In this document: piece by piece, positions 49,464-62,900 of the stretch | Layout: each line of letters begins with the position of its first letter | Position numbering within the stretch: the stretch's first letter is position 1 | Program-made: the position numbers and the translations under genes | NCBI GenBank assembly: GCA_019096195.1 | Contig: JAGTXK010000055.1 | Location: 1,364,001 to 1,428,000 of the forward strand | Reading direction: 5' to 3' | DNA: 64,000 nt | From: Boletus sp. NGJ | Lineage: Eukaryota > Basidiomycota > Agaricomycetes > Boletales > Boletaceae | Notes under the pieces: model-generated | What the model was told of the DNA's origin: nothing | The model's database searches: none | What the model saw: only the letters and a program-made list of their open reading frames with translations

Positions 49464-50099
49464 ATGCAAACACCTCCCTCCTCTACTGCCCAGGTCCATT
49501 TTTCCAGTGATGTCCGTAACATGGACAGCTGGGCCCGTCGCACAGGCATACCCCTCACCACTGCAGAGGCTTTGGGCACCACCTATGCCCGCGCTCACAA
49601 GTGGCTTCTCTCCCTAAAGTCCCAGCTCATACAGCAGCACGGCTGGCAGGAATCTGAACCTGCCGACCCCCGCATGCTCTTCTCCATCGAAGCCCCTTCC
49701 CCTTGGCGCTCCCCGAGTGGCCTCCCCCTCAGCCCAAAACTAAAGTTGCAGCTTCCGATGCACGCCTCCTCTTTCTTCTCTCCGGAGAGACGCGTCCAGT
49801 GGCAGATGGTCTTCCATAGCGACGTGTTCGCAACCCAGCGGCTCATCGTCCAACCCATCAGCGACATCCTGAACCTCGTCCAATGTCTCCTCACCGGCCT
49901 TGTCACCCTCGTCTACGAGGAACAGCTCCCACAGGGGTTATATACCACCACCCGTGGTCTGCCTTCCGTCCAGTGGATCAATGCTAATCAAACTGCTCTT
50001 CTTGAGGTCTTTGGGCATCCTCACTTTAAGCAACTCTGGAAAGCTTCAAACGACCGCACGACTTCATTCAAGGTTGATTTTGAGCCCCGGCGACGCTGA
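49464..50099 (+). CDS. Hypothetical protein, 211 aa, no recognised domain
   Basis: Single-exon frame beginning MQTPPSSTAQVHFSSDVRNM, with a TATA box and C/T-rich leader just upstream. The composition is protein-like: amphipathic segments RAHKWLLSLKSQLIQQHGW, FHSDVFATQRLIVQPISDIL and NLVQCLLTGLVTLVYEEQLP; the C-terminus SFKVDFEPRRR is basic. No signal peptide or clear membrane span. An in-frame ATG at 49521 (MDSWARRTG) is an alternative start. I do not recognise the family. Judged real because of promoter context, codon composition (C-ending codons as in neighbouring genes) and length in one exon. Confidence 0.55.
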   Translation: MQTPPSSTAQVHFSSDVRNMDSWARRTGIPLTTAEALGTTYARAHKWLLSLKSQLIQQHGWQESEPADPRMLFSIEAPSPWRSPSGLPLSPKLKLQLPMHASSFFSPERRVQWQMVFHSDVFATQRLIVQPISDILNLVQCLLTGLVTLVYEEQLPQGLYTTTRGLPSVQWINANQTALLEVFGHPHFKQLWKASNDRTTSFKVDFEPRRR

Positions 50100-51026
50100 A
50101 CGGGCCTATTCCCTGGTCAGACGCTTACATTCACCGCGCTCAGGGGGAATAGACCTCGGGCTGGCATCCCGCTGGACTGATTCTGCGAGCTGTATCCAGC
50201 TTCACCCTGTGTTCATCCATGGTGTACATTTGCACCGCCCAATGCACCTTTCGGCATCTGTGATCCGCCACCTTCTTTTCTAATCCATTTCGAGCATTGC
50301 TGTCACATAACCACTTCATTACGCATTCCTCGCATAATTCTGAAACTGAGTAGATGATCACTTCCATTATCGCTATGACACTAATCCGCTTTATTCATTC
50401 AGTACCCCTATTGGCACCAGTTTAATGGTTCTACCATAACATTCATTTCAAGTACTTAGTGCCCCAATCCTTGCAATGATAATCGCTCTCAGACCATGCT
50501 TGTCTGACCAACCCTGGACCCTCGTAAGCGAAAAACCTGTGCGCAAGGAGATGAGCACAAGCGCATGTCACATTTCGGCTTGAGAATAAAAGATTAGAAT
50601 AGACAAAATTACATTCAAACCGTAGTAGCTTACGAAAAGCGAGTGACGACACTACACCTCCCCGCCTTACATACTTGGACTAGTCTTGTCCTTGTTGACG
50701 GGCCCTACGACCTGTTTTTTTTTTTTTTTTTTTTTTTTGCTCGACAGTCAAGCTGTGTCAGTTCTAGGGTTTAGGATCGAGGCCCATCCACACGTTCAAG
50801 GAAACACGCAGGATGCGCGCGGCTGCGATCTCAAGCTGGTACATGTGAACATTTAATATTCCCCATGAAGCACGAATCTAAGCTGATCCACAGGAAATCC
50901 ACGGTTCTCACATGTAGCATATGATGTGGCGCTGGTACTTGGCCAGAGGCAGTACAAGTAGGCAGTCACGTGCCTTCCCACATCCATGACTCAATTTATC
51001 TTTCGATCTCTAGCCACTTTCGCTTT
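50100..51026. other. Intergenic stretch between co-oriented genes
   Basis: About 930 bp between the hypothetical gene and MAP1. Apart from the poly-T run it has only short chance frames, such as 50443-50652 on the minus strand. Confidence 0.4.
50715..50738. repeat. Homopolymer run of 24 T
   Basis: An uninterrupted T run. Long poly-A/T runs of this size are unusual in this window. It could be the poly-A tail of a retroposed copy inserted on the minus strand or simple slippage. No target-site duplication was evident by eye. Confidence 0.9.
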
Positions 51027-52848
51027 ATGAGTTCGCAATCGGTTGTACTGTGCCAAAGCACGAATTGTCCTCAAGGAAACCCTCCATCTCGACTAGAATG
51101 CCCAGCGTGCAATAAGTACATCTCGAACAATCTATTCGGCTGCCCTCACCGACGTGTTCTAGGCTAGGCATCCGTGGCTCCTTCTTTTGCGGCCAAGAAT
51201 GCTTCAAAGCGAATTGTGAGCATACCTACCATCTCAGATACCTAACCTAACCCACTCCCATCGTCACACAGGGGTATATAATATTCCCACTCGATCGCCA
51301 TAGTACATTTCCTCACTAAACTCACCAGAAAACACACAAAGCCGTTCATGAGGCACGTGCCCCTGTTTCAGGTATGCTCTGTCCGTCGACTTTTGGGTAG
51401 CCAGTTCATGGCTCCGTCTAGATGGCACGTTCAATCCATTCCCCAATTACATGTACTCTGGCACCCTGCGACCTCTGTATCCGCTTACACCGAAGCGTCA
51501 AGTTCCCGATCATATACCACGACCAGACTATGCCGAGCGTGACGACGGTAAGCCTACTGCCGATTGTAGAATCCGTGCTGACGAGCATACCTTTGCTTAG
51601 GTGTTCCCATCTCCGAAATGCGCACGTTGGGACATCCTCCGCGTATCCTCAGTCTAGAGGAAATCGAGAAAATGCGAACCGTGTGTCGTGTAAGTGTCGA
51701 GTCATTTTCTTTGCTCATGCCTCATTGCAACTTCCTCACACCTCCATATCATACCACACCGTTCTCTTCCACAGTTGGGACGGGAGGTGCTAGACCTTGC
51801 TGCATCCCATGTGCGCCAGGGAGTTACCACGGACGAAATTGATGCAATCGTTCATCAAGCTATCATTGATCGGAATGCATACCCATCTCCACTTGGTTAT
51901 CGCAAATTTCCAAAATCCGTCTGCACGTACGCAAATCCTTTTCCTCTTGTAAGAGCTACTCCCAAAACAATCAAAGATCTATAAATGAGGCCATTTGCCA
52001 CGGTATTCCGGACCAACGAAAACTGAGGGACGGAGATATCATCAATCTTGGTTGATCTACCCACCCTCCTTGGTTGTTGGTTTACTAACTTGGTCCCGCA
52101 GACATCTCGCTTTATTATCAAGGTAGTTCTTTTCGAGTTGTCGATTTCACAGTGTTCGATCGTTGCCTCTTAGGTTTCCACAGCGACCTTAATGCTACAT
52201 ACCCCGTCGGAACTGTCGACGAAGATTCAGCGAAACTGATCCGAACGACGCGCGAATGTCTGGATGCGGCGATAAGGGTGTGCAAACCAGGGGCAATGTT
52301 CCGTGACATTGGAAAAGCCATGTTAGTCCCCCCTTCTCACACCATTTTCCACCCGCTGACCTGGAGTAGTGAGCCGGTCGCAAGAGCCAATAACTGCGCG
52401 GTGGTCCGCACGTACACTGGACACGGTGTCAACGACCTGTTCCACACCGCCCCGAATATTCCCCATTACGCCAAAAACAAAGCAGTCGGGACTATGAAAC
52501 CTGGAATGGTGAGCGGTCTTTCCATGGCCTTTGAGAGTCGCTTTTTGGTTGACCATAGGCCCCAATCAGTGCTTTACCATTGAACCGGTGTGCGCTGTCG
52601 TATATGGAAGCGATTGCGATTTACTCTTGTGTACACAGATGGTCAATTTGGGTAACCGTTGGGAAACACAACACTGGGATGACTCCTGGACCGCCACTAC
52701 CATTGATGGCAAAAGGAGCGCGCAGTTTGAGGAAACCTTGCTGTATGTGACCCTTTGCTTGGCACAAGACTTGGGCTTATCGCTCGATAACAGTATAACC
52801 GAAACTGGCGTGGAGGTGCTAACGGCAGGGAAGGACTTTGTTCTTTAA
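51027..52848 (+). CDS. MAP1: Methionine aminopeptidase 1 (zinc-finger form)
   Basis: Ribosome-associated enzyme that removes initiator methionine. Start [20 protein letters not shown] at 51027. Exons carry the N-terminal zinc-finger ([20 protein letters not shown]) that anchors MetAP1 to ribosomes, then [20 protein letters not shown] and [20 protein letters not shown]. The pita-bread catalytic domain has metal ligands in [47 protein letters not shown] and [10 protein letters not shown], so all five ligands are present. About ten introns, including one splitting NLD from IS (52051-52102). The C-terminus [13 protein letters not shown] is normal for the family. Full length, about 390 residues. 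The last introns, around 52508-52640, are placed by family continuity. Confidence 0.93.
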
Positions 52849-52986
52849 AGTCCATGACATACAACGTACCCTACATGCGAATACAAATGCGTTGTAAATG
52901 CTTCCGGCGTCAAAACCTATCCAGTCCGTAACCAATTCTTCACGCGGTCAGCAAGGCACATCAAAGCATATCCTCCGAGCCTTTAT

Positions 52987-53725
52987 GTGTACATATTCTT
53001 ATCCCTTCTCGCCACTCTGTTTACGCTAGGGAATCATTGGCCGCTGACCATGTTCTTGGTAAATACAACTTGGAGTTTAGACACGTTACCCGAACCGCGC
53101 GTCTCTTTTGCTTCCGCACATCATCCTTCCCGACGACACCCATTCCTGCAGTGGCCTCGAAGCCCTACAGATGTCCAACCCTGAGCCTTACCTGCTCGTT
53201 GAAAAGTGTGGAGCTTCACGGGGGAAGCCCATATATGTGATCACAAAGTATATCCCGTCAGTTGGCACTTCTAATCGTAACCATGCTTGTTTCACAACCG
53301 TTCCTCCTCTTCAGCGCGACCAACACGTATCCTAGTCGGACGGTATGCGTTGACTCTGTTTGAATGGTACGTTGGCACGGAGGTTGACTTGCACAGCGAG
53401 AGATTAGGTGCATGGACCTTGGCGGCGAAGCTCTAGGCTCATTCAAAGCAAGACAGGGAGGGTGCACTCAAATACAAGTGAGTCCATACCTCCGAGGCGT
53501 GCTCGCGAACAGACACCAATTTATTTCAATCCCTGGCGCAGTTCTTCAACGAAGCATCAGGAAATCTCAAGTAAGCGCCTTTTTCGAACGGAGGGAATGA
53601 CCCACGTTGAGGATAGGAACCCGCAAGATGCACCAATTCCGAATGCGGCATGGAGTTCTCCAAGGCAAGTCTCCAAGACAATGCCTACATCCAGATCAAA
53701 GGTCTACCCGCCTGATACAACCGAC
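52987..53725 (+). other. Possible unidentified spliced gene or remnant
   Basis: Several GT-AG compatible blocks read well but I cannot join them into one convincing protein. Blocks: LPHIILPDDTHSCSGLEALQ, MSNPEPYLLVEKCGASRGKP, then (after an intron near 53250-53315) ATNTYPSRT. Further on, ERLGAWTLAAKL followed by an in-frame stop, TNLFQSLAQFFNEASGNLK and EFSKASLQDNAYIQIKGLPA with a stop near 53725. The blocks are in different frames, so this is either a real small-exon gene whose junctions I have missed or a decayed one. The rest of 52849-53864 is 3' sequence of MAP1 and of the acyltransferase gene. Confidence 0.3.
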
Positions 53726-53864
53726 ACCTCGGTTTTCTTGATTCACTGGAAGCAAGACCTGGCGTCGCTTCCGTCCTTCGTCTATGAATGGATCTCACAA
53801 TGTATATACGAACACAAATCATGCGATTGATACAGACCCCCCATACATGACCCATAACAAATGT

Positions 53865-56619
53865 TCAGGCGTGATCCTGCTTACCGATCTCCTCGTTCAG
53901 GTCTACCGTTGCATTCGGGAATGTCTCCTGCCTATCAACGGTCGCGATGCGTTCTACGGGTATAAGATCGGAAAGGCTCTGTTTGCGCTGTCGAGGTCGT
54001 ATGTGCAATGATTGGTTATCTGACACCTGTATGCTTGATGAAGTGCTAGATGCCCCAGCCTGGTTGGTGGACGTCATGCGGAGTCGCTGAAGGTCGGCAT
54101 AAGAGCCTTGTCGGCTACGGGGCTTGCCTCGAGATGCATCCTCATAGGCAGGAAGGTATCCGATCACATAATCATAATCTCCGTGATCTTCCTCATCCGA
54201 CTCGTCGAGCACGGGGGTTGCTGGCCTGCTGATCTCATGAGTGGGTGTGCTCCCTCCCCATGCGCTAGTGCCACGCGTAGCAGTGCGACTCCAACCAAAG
54301 AGGCGTTCGTCCAACCACGTCTATCAGAATTGAGTCAACCGCCAGGTAGTGACCCGTGCTGGCTTACCATAGGATGGATAAGCAAATTTCCTTGCGCATC
54401 CACTTGTCCCACGCTGCTCTTCCGTCGCCCAACCCCTGGGTCAGTGGATGGGGGAGCACTCGCGGGTACCAAAATGCGGAACTATTCAGGATGAGCATCG
54501 GAGCGATGCTACCACATAAAAACGAAAGCATACCTGATCAAAATGGTCAAACAACTTCGGGCCAAATTCATTGATGACATCCACCACTTCGTTTGAAAGA
54601 CGTAGTCTCATGGCCTTCAACTTGTCAAGGTCACGTTGCTGGCCAGGTATGAGAGCAACAATAAGAGGTCGAAGAGATCTAGAGAATATTTCAATAAATG
54701 AGCAGGTCCACGCTCGGAATTTGCTTACTTGAAGACATCCATTCCGGCCTCGCCGAATTTGAGGGCAGCATAATTCATGAAAGGAAGGGCGCAAATGACG
54801 AGGAACGGCGTCCACAACTGTAGTGAGAATGGAACATGGGCCTTTACAGCGACAACAGTTGCTAGGATTGCATATAATGTGTACAGAACAGGAGCAATGC
54901 CCATGGAGATTAAGATCTTCCAAGTCGCGAGCACGTCTCGGCCGGCAACCTTGACGACAGAGGCAGCGAGCGCCTCTGTGTCAACGCAATCAGTACGAGT
55001 CCAAATTCCGAACGTCTTCCTCACCTTGCGCCTTCTTTTGCGAGATGACAGAAGCAATAATGAACATCGGGCCATTCAAAATTACACCAGGCAGTGCCAA
55101 TGTAGCCCAGATCATCAACAAGGCAAGGCGATAAAGAAGGAGACCAAGAGTTTTCCAGCTTGCCTTCTTGGCGCGCGGTACCTGAGGTTATTGTAATATT
55201 CGAAAAGCTGTTCGAGGAACGAGTTGCGAAGAGAGCACACCTGGTGATCGCGAAGACCTAGGTCTCGTAACAAACGATTATACTTCAACACGTCGCTCCT
55301 GAGCTTCTGGACACGTGGTTCATCCTTGAAGTGTGTATAACCCTCGAGGAAACGTCGATTTAGCTCAACTACTTGACCCAGCGTGAGATGTTGGCCAGGG
55401 GTCTTGTAAAGTCGCCGAACAGCCTGTATAAGCTGCAAGACGTTCTCAACAGGGGACGAAACGCAAGAGCAAACGATCGTACCATGAGAGTGTCATAGTC
55501 GGGAGCTCTGATAGTCACAGTCTTGAGACCATCATAGATCAGATCGAGGAATTTGGCAACTGCCTCACGTTTGCGACTGCCACCCTCTTTGAACATTTCA
55601 ACCAACTCTGCCGGGACGTCCAGTGCGGTTCCGAACTCAACAACAGCACGAGAACGGAAGCGATGGGCATGGAAGTAAGAAAGACCAACTGGCACGATTT
55701 TGACTTTGACATTTGGATCATTGGCCATCGCTCCGAGAGCCATGATAGAAACGCCCGCTTTAAGGGGGAGTAAATCACTGCGGTCGTGACTTCCACCTAA
55801 ACTCGTGTCAATCGTTGCATAGTAATACGAATATAGCGAATAATCACTGTGACTGACCTTCAGGGAAGATCCCAATACAGCCTCCTTCTTTCAACCTTTG
55901 ATAAACTCCACGATACATTTCCTGCTGGTCGATGAAGGGAAGTGTCTTGAAAGCTAATCCATTCTGTCCTTCTGCCTTAACCTCTGCCAACTTCTCTCTG
56001 ATGCGCGCTGTTCCCTTTCCCGTCTCACCTCCAAACTCTTTCTTGATTCGGAGTTCTGTGTCTGATATGACTTCCACCACTTCGGCCATAGCTGAGTTGA
56101 GGGATTTTGACAGCATGATTTGCATTTTTGGACTAAACTCCGACTTGAAGCGTGTTCCCTCCCCGATGACAAGACACGGATCGTCCGGGGACAAAGAAAC
56201 CACGCCGATTCCGGGCTTCGCTTCGTCAGCTGCCCGAGCTACGGGTACTTTGCAAAGACTGAGTCCACTAGCAGCCTGGAGGAATGCAGGACACTTACTG
56301 CTATCCATTTGGCGAGCGAAGAAACCAACAGCCTTTCGCTTCAGGCTCTTCGCAGCGGTTAAAAATGCAACTCGACGATGAGCTTCCCTGAACACTTCGA
56401 GGGTCAGGAGCAGTGGATCAAGGAACTGTGGAAATGGTCTACGGGTGCAACCACAGATACCATCCAGAGACATACCTGGTTATGATGAGGGGCGCCGACA
56501 AAGATGACTGGGCCATCACGAGGGATATGGAAAGCACCACGAGGGCGTATTTCTCTGAAGAATATCTGGGTAATTATCCTCCAGAACATCAGAGCAGCGT
56601 CATATGTAACCGCCGGCAT
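53865..56619 (-). CDS. SCT1: Glycerol-3-phosphate O-acyltransferase (Sct1/Gpt2 type)
   Basis: ER-membrane enzyme for the first step of phospholipid and triacylglycerol synthesis. Start MPAVTYDAALMFWRIITQIF at 56619. Acyltransferase motif I is HHNQF/LDPLLLTLEVF (H-x4-D intact across an intron); then HRRVAFLTAAKSLKRK, VPVARAADEAKPGIGV (spliced), FIDQQEMYRGVYQRLKEGG, motif III CIGIFPEG / GSHDRSDLLPLKAGVS and IVPVGLSYFHAHRFRSRA. A C-terminal two-span membrane region (ISMGIAPVLYTLYAILATVV; TPFLVICALPFMNYAALK) leads into LRPLIVALIPGQQRDLDKLK. The tail is Ser-rich and acidic, likely phosphorylated. The order matches yeast Gat1/Gat2; which paralogue it represents cannot be told, so the symbol is by family. 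Length about 730-750 residues, normal. Confidence 0.92.
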
Positions 56620-56902
56620 GTTGAAGAAGGTACAGTGGGTCCTACGAAGTATTATGTGGGAATGGTCATGAAGAAAGAGATGGGAAACGAGGTCGTCAGT
56701 TGGAACGTCTGGCAGGGATCATCGGTACCAGTAGAGCATCGGGTGTCAACACGGCCAAACTCATCCACAACGCATGCCGACGTGACTTTGCTATCATTAT
56801 TACTACGATATTCTGCTTGCATATGCATACTGTACAATATGTCAGGCAACGGAAGTGAGAGCGAGATGAGATGAGGGTGTGAGATAAAACGGAGGAAAAC
56901 AA

Positions 56903-59900
56903 TCATTCGACAGATGCGCGCGGCTTGGTAGCACTAGCGGATGAACCATTGCTCGTCACACTTGCCCGCTTGTACTGGAATATGCCATGCAACCTGTGAA
57001 GCCTGTCCTCTCCCGGAGGGTCCGGTGCAGGCAGGGGCGATCGCGGAGCACTCCCGGACTCCCGGGCCACAGGCGAGCCTGGGTTTGGCTCATTCCCATT
57101 AGCTTCGAGTTCTGCCACCGGCCATGAGCATATTGTTTAGTGTGCACGGAACGCCACGTACTGGATAGGGTACTTGCAACAGCTACTGTCCGCTCTAGAT
57201 CCTCCGCAGCCCGACTGGCCAGTGCACGGTTGATGTACTTCCGGAAAGCCGGTCCGGTCGTTTCGAGCAGCTTCTCTACCTTTGGTCGTTTGTGCGGATA
57301 GTTCTTCAAGAAATGGTGCAGTTCTGTAATACCCTCCTTGTGCATTGCACCGGTCGTCTCACTAGATATGTGATTGATGATGGTGATCAGCTGGGCCTCT
57401 GGATCCGGTTCTTCTACAGGAGGTGAAAAGCCATTCTGTGAGGATGTGCTTGGACTAGTGCGGTGGCTGGGTGAGGAGCGGCGGTGGTTAGCGGAAGCCG
57501 AGCCCGTCGGTGAAATGGGTCGACTAGAAGCGGCTGAATATGGGCGACTGATAGGATCTGGTGGACTCCCACTCGCCCTTGTTGAGGGTCCTGCGGGTTT
57601 CGAAGCCGAGTTTAGGATACGGTATACGTAGGGGTACACGATGGTAGCCGACGGATCATCGAATGAAGCAGAAAGAATGTCGTAGGCTTCATCTCCATAG
57701 TGAGCTGCGTGCCAGATTAGGAAACAACAATAAGAAGCATTGAGGTTACATGTCTCACGTACCAACCACATGCTGAATGATAACTTTGATGGTCCTCAAC
57801 GGCATGTCCCCACAGGGGACCTTATTCGTCGCTCTCGCTCGCCATTCGTTGGGAGGAACAGATTGCAGAAAATGTTCCACCGCAGGAAGGAGCTCCACCG
57901 GATCTAATTTCTGCTCCTTGAGATCCTGAGGGATATTCCGCGCAAGCTTCCACATGCATTTCAGTACGAGCTCAGCAACCCGTGATTCTTTCGACTCGGG
58001 TGGCGTGCCCGTGCCAGGGAACGGTTTAACAATTTGCAGGAGGAGGGAAAACAAAGAACTTTGGGTGTTTCAGCATATTTGATCACACTGAACGCGAGAA
58101 CAAACTAACCGAAATATTGACATTCTGCGGCTTGTCGCAAATAGGCGCAAAATAATCATGTTTATGAATCGTGACAAATCTTTGACCTTGGTAACGTTAC
58201 TTTCGTCTGTCTCTAGAAGGCGTAGTGTGAGTTCTTCGAGTAAAGGCGTAAGGATTTCCACAGTCAACGACTCCGCCAGGAATGTATGGTCGCAGAAGGT
58301 GTTGAGAGTTTGTATGAGGTGCTTGGCAAGCCGGAAATTTTCGTCAAGCAGCAATTCTTCTGGTCTCTCAAATACGTGGGTCATTTGTAGTGTGATCGTC
58401 TCGATCAGGCCCTCGGTATGTTCTGCAAGGTCCCTATATTCTGGTGAAGCGTGTCCGTCCTCAGGTTTCGTCATAAGTATCTTCTGTATCTTCTTGAGTG
58501 CGTCAACACTGCGGGACGGGTCACTACTGAGTATACTTGAAATCGTTATCGTGATATCATTGGCGACATTGGCAGGGTCATCATCATAAGGAACAGAGTC
58601 CACCAAGGTGTCGATGGTATCGCTAGCTGGAAGGGGAGGTGTATCTGTTGTTCGAGACCCATTCGTTCGGGTCACATATGGCAGTTCAGATGGTCCCTCA
58701 GGTGGTCGGATTGCAGCATTGCTAGATAATGGGGGAACAGAGGGACGCGTTACAGACCGGGGCTGTGCCAAGCGAGAGGGAAGCATGCTCTTGGGACGCA
58801 GGCCAGACGCCGATGTAACTGATGGAATTCCAGAAGTACCTATTGCGGACGGTGCGGTCACACCAGAGGAACCGGGTAGCTTGGAAGTTCCACGAGGTGG
58901 GGAAGACGATTGGCCAGTGGTTTGCAATGGTGTGGGGGAAACAGATCGTAACGACCGGCCGGGAGAACCAGGTCGTGCAATGCGAGATATCGTGGAGGCA
59001 GCAGGACTCGTAGGACGTGGTATTCCACCCGACTTCCCAACAGACGGTGATTCTGGTCGCGAACCGACGTTCGCCAGCCGAGCCACCTGCAAAAGAGGTG
59101 CAGGAGTTTGGTGTTCTGGTTTGGCAGGACTGCTTGAACCTGCAACACGCCGAAGGCGTTCTTCGAGTTGTGTCTTATCTTTGGGAGAAAGGGGTCCAAC
59201 TAAGGTCCATACTTTCTCTCCAACGAGCACATATGCCTCACTGTGGATGACGCGTTGACTGATATTCCATCTTAAACCAATGGCTGACATACCTGAGGAC
59301 GGACAACGCTGACTTGCGGACAGCGGAGTCTTTGTCAGCAATCATCGAACCGACGACAGGGAACGCTTTGGTGGGCTGATTACACGCGCCCATTCCATTA
59401 CGTTTCAGTAAATTCGCCAGTTCATCCAATGCGCCTTGCCTAGTTTTTGCCACCTTCGCTTTCAGGCCATGTTCTAGCAACAAGTCGAAAATCCGACTGT
59501 ATGCATAGACTTTCGGTAAGGATTGTATGATGTTCTGAACACGCACACGCATAGGCTCGCGTGCATCGCCAAGCTGGAGACGAAGCTCAACATACAATCA
59601 GATATCTATCTTGGTAGCTGCTTACCTTGTAGATGAATGTCGGGACGAAACAAAGCGCTTCTGAATCCTCAAACTGAGCATCGATGCTGCGTAAGAAGGA
59701 TACAAGTGCTTCAATAACATCCAGACATTTCGAGCTTAGATTTGACTGTGGTTCGTGAGCCTTGACGGAAACATATTTCAACGCAAGGTCGGAACATGCC
59801 AGGCCAACCACACGCATATCGTCCACACAAACTCCGTATTTATCTTCTCCTGACGCGGCAGCCGAGAAAAACTCTTGTATGGTAGAGAGCCCAGAAACGT

Positions 59901-62900
59901 GATCGTTGACTGCGTTGTGATCATGACTGAAGAGCTGGCTGGCTAATTCTTTAGATACGTGAGGCTCCATTTGATGTTGCAGCAGGTCTGCGAGATCCTT
60001 GCGCGTTGGTCCAGCCTCATTGATCCATCTCTGAAGATCCTTTGCCAACCTCGCGCGTTTCGCTTCCATGTTCATGCTGGAGAAAGGAAGAGAAGCTAAA
60101 GCGACTGGAGCAATAGCTTTTGCGGCTGGAGTAGCAACACCTGGTCGTTTCAGCCCAATCTTCCCCGACACTTTAGTCGCATTCAAAGATTCTCCTACGT
60201 TTTCCTCTCTTGATTCAGGTCTGGCTGTACCTTGTGGAAGCTTCCTCCTAACACCGCTGGGTTTGCTTGGAACTCCAGACGATACAGGAACCGCGGGCGG
60301 TGGAGAGGGTGGAGCGGTTGGGGAAGGCGGGGAAGGCGGAGGTACAGCAGTAGTGACTGAAGCCTTTGCAACTGGTCTGTCTGGCGGGACAGAAGATGGG
60401 GGAGATGCAGCCAAGTCTTTGGCAGCTTGAATGATCGGGACAGCAGTTTTACGAGATGCTGGCTTGAGGGCACTCGTGTATGTCATGACCTTGTCGAAAC
60501 CAACGAACGTGATCAAGGATGGAAGGAGTGCTTGAGCACCTTTCCTAACATCCGCGCTGCGATCGTCTAAGCAAGAAACTATGGTGCCAGCCCAATTGCC
60601 TAGGTCGAGCAATGATGAAGGGGGGTTTTCTTTCAGATAATCAGAAATCCATCCCATGAGTAATGCTCGCTGGGTAGGATTTGTCGCTTCAAGTGCAGTA
60701 CCGAGGAAGTGGACCATGGAATCTATGCCCTCACAGGCATTTGCCATCGCCGTCAAAGTTTGGATGGCAGCTGCTCTGATGGGTGCTTTCTGGTCGGAAA
60801 GCACAGTCGCCACTGGGATGACGAACAATCTTGTGTATTTATCGAAAGGCTTTCCCATACCCGTAGCAATGCGTGCGACGATATCAAGAGCGAGGGTTTG
60901 AACGGCCTTGTTGGTGTCAGCTACCCGGGCCTTCAATACTTGCGCGATTTCACCCATAGTTGGTTTCAATCGCTTATTAGCACCTTGGTCTAGAATTGCC
61001 TGCAATGTCTCCAGTGCCTCTTTCTTGGTCTTCCACGCATCGTTCTTTGCGTCAGCGAGAATAGTGGTGCCCTTGAGTAAACCGTCCATCTCAACTCTGG
61101 GGAAAAGGTCTTCCAATGGATCTACGGTGCCTTTGCCTCCTGTGGCGGGTGTTGATACCATCGAAGCAACGTCGGCGGACGTCCGGCTTGGCTGTGGGCT
61201 GGGAGTCCTTTCAACCTTATCAAATTCGCTCTGGATCGTCCCCAGAAGCTGTGGGTTGATATCCTCCAAAAAATCCTTGATTCCTACGTATGACTAAATG
61301 TGAAGTTTGGTGACGCGGTGGATAGGAAAGTGAAGACGTACCTGCTCCCGCAAAAAGTTTCACCGTGACAAGGGTCTTGGTTGCGCTGGTGCGTACAGCA
61401 GCATTGGAGTTCTTCAAGGCGGTTTTAAGGAATTCGATCAGGTTACGAAGTGAGAGTCCAGCAATTCCAAACTCGAAGACCGCTGTATCCACCCAAGTCA
61501 ATGCATCGGCGATAACTTTGGGAGCTTTCTGTTTGCCTAATGGCTCGTATGCTAGATTGACCTGTCTGAGTGTTCGGTCACCGCATTGGACGGATAGCAA
61601 ATTGTACCTTGATTGAGCACAAACTGCAGGGAAGTTTTCTCGGCAAAGATCGTGAGTGCGTCTCCTGCGGGCTTCTTCAGCTTTGCATCACCAAGTTTTT
61701 CACTCAAATGCCCAGTTGACAGCGCCACACATGACCTCCCAAAAGACGGACAACGTTCGGCAAGGATATTCAAGATACCATATAGCTTGGCTGAAACCTG
61801 CATAAGGCAATCGTTCAGCGGATTTTCGACCCTTGGAGCGAAAGCGGGATATACTTGAAAATTCTTTTCGGCCCAACCTTTCTTCGCAATCGCCCTGACA
61901 ACGACCTCTGCATCTACGTCTTGCACTGCCCCTTCAAGCCAAGTAGTCATCTCTTCGCATGCGGCAAGCCTTGCTTTCCAATTCGCGTCTCCGAGTCCTT
62001 CCAAGACAGTCCCGGGCATGAGGCTAGCAGCAAGTGCCTCGGCATCCTCCGGGGTGTGTTTGTATTTGAATGTATCGAGAGCACCTGATGTAGCCGGGGG
62101 AAGAGGCTTTGCACCTTTGGCAGCGGCAGCAGGGACTACTTTCTTCATCGTAGATGCAGCAGTTACGGGAGCGCTAGACTTGGGGGACCTGTCAGCAGAC
62201 GCATCGTCATTGGCTTGCGCCCCTTTCTTCGCCTGAAATACGCGACTACGTTAGCGTCGAGTATTTGCAGTACCGCAAAGACAGACCAGAAGTTTCGAAG
62301 GTGGCTTTCCTACAGGTTTTTTTGGGGGTTCGTCCTGTCGGTGTACATCCTCGGCGGCTGGGGACGGTATCGGTGAATCAGAAGTTGCCTGAGCTGGTAC
62401 CTTCACAAGAGGCTTTTTCTTAGGTGGCGGCTTCGAAGGCCCTCCAGACCCAGCCTTGCACTTCACGGCAGCCTTGTCATAGGCTTCCTTGACCTTTGCC
62501 TTCCGCACATCTGCCAACCCATCCACGAGAGCGTTAAGCGGACGTTCCCCAACCATCTTCATCAAGGTCCCTAAACATACAGCAGCCTCATTGCGAGCAC
62601 CTTCGAAACTATCTTCAAGGAGGACGGCGAGAGGATCTGTCAGTGATTTAATCTGCCCTGGTAGGACTGGACTTGTCGAAGTCGCAAGACAACGCGCAAG
62701 GAACTTCAGAGTCCCCTCCTTGACTTGAGGATTTTTGTTTCCTAGCGCTGGAAGCAAGTCTGGTATTATGTCGGGTAGAGATGTCTGCAGAGTCACGATT
62801 ACGGACGGATATCATCTAGAAAACACTTAGAATACTCACGGTCGTGAAAACGGCATCTAGAGCAGCTCCTATAGCATCTGTAACATTGGCTTTTCTCTCC

